DNA of 64,000 nt, taken from the NCBI RefSeq assembly GCF_009363435.1, contig NZ_CP045354.1, positions 4,678,501-4,742,500 of the forward strand, written 5' to 3'. The position numbers were made by a program, and so were the translations under genes. Source of the DNA: Labrenzia sp. THAF82 (GTDB lineage Bacteria; Pseudomonadota; Alphaproteobacteria; Rhizobiales; Stappiaceae). Under the pieces are notes generated by a model. It was not told the DNA's origin and ran no database searches. It was given only the letters and a program-made list of their open reading frames with translations. Each line of letters starts with the position of its first letter. Position 1 is the first letter of the stretch. Below, piece by piece: positions 63,686 through 64,000 of this stretch.

Positions 63686-64000
<315 letters not shown>

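Overview
The window looks like chromosomal DNA of an alphaproteobacterium, probably of the order Hyphomicrobiales and plausibly a marine Stappiaceae-type organism (Roseibium/Labrenzia-like). This rests on gene content, not on a search: a rhizobial-type sitABCD manganese/iron transporter, malonyl-CoA synthetase MatB, a BA14K-family protein, a DUF3141 + FabI-like pair, a DUF2783 + FAD monooxygenase pair, a LuxR-type regulator with no visible luxI, and two chemoreceptors. Genes are dense, many overlap by 4 nt (ATGA), and GTG/TTG starts with good ribosome-binding sites are common. I saw no rRNA, tRNA, CRISPR, phage or complete insertion sequence.

Region 1 (1-9.2 kb): a peptide import and hydrolysis island. 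A dipeptide/oligopeptide ABC transporter (binding protein, two permeases, start of the ATPase) is divergent from a LysR regulator, followed by an M81 (MlrC-like) hydrolase, an aspartoacylase-like zinc hydrolase and an M20 peptidase. Region 2 (9.4-12.2 kb): a Tat-exported TorA/DMSO-reductase-type molybdoenzyme with a fused C-terminal c-type haem domain and no visible electron-transfer or chaperone partner genes. Region 3 (12.2-16.1 kb): sitABCD, preceded by a perfect 22-bp inverted repeat holding two candidate metal-regulator boxes. A chemoreceptor follows.

Region 4 (18.9-25.8 kb): a homogentisate-type ring-cleavage operon (hmgA, two MBL-fold hydrolases, FAH-family hydrolase, FAD monooxygenase, DUF2783 protein). 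It is interrupted by a secreted protein of unknown function and a short coding remnant. Region 5 (26-31.7 kb): small and orphan genes: DM13 protein, NTF2-like protein, HerA-like ATPase with an unusual coupled upstream frame, small membrane and lipoproteins, a broken gene, DUF2867 protein, nitroreductase. Region 6 (31.9-36.5 kb): MFS pump, matB, haemolysin III-like protein, L,D-transpeptidase.

Region 7 (36.6-44.4 kb): a second peptide system: M19 dipeptidase, FCD-type GntR regulator and an oligopeptide ABC transporter with both ATPases fused in one chain. Region 8 (44.5-64 kb): mostly housekeeping and stress genes: BA14K protein, ABC-F ATPase Uup, GNAT + XRE-cupin pair, a KAS II-like synthase, a chemoreceptor with a duplicated sensor module, LuxR and MarR regulators, HdeD, a gamma-butyrobetaine-hydroxylase-like oxygenase, rsuA, rsmC, DUF2157/GDYXXLXY pair, a PhaC-related DUF3141 protein beside a FabI-like reductase, and the 3' end of katG.

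The most interesting signals are the haem-fused molybdoenzyme; two near-identical operator-like sites that may link the MarR regulator to the KAS II gene; the duplicated chemoreceptor module; the PhaC-like triad in DUF3141; and a possible small RNA that would end at a strong terminator near 60.07 kb.
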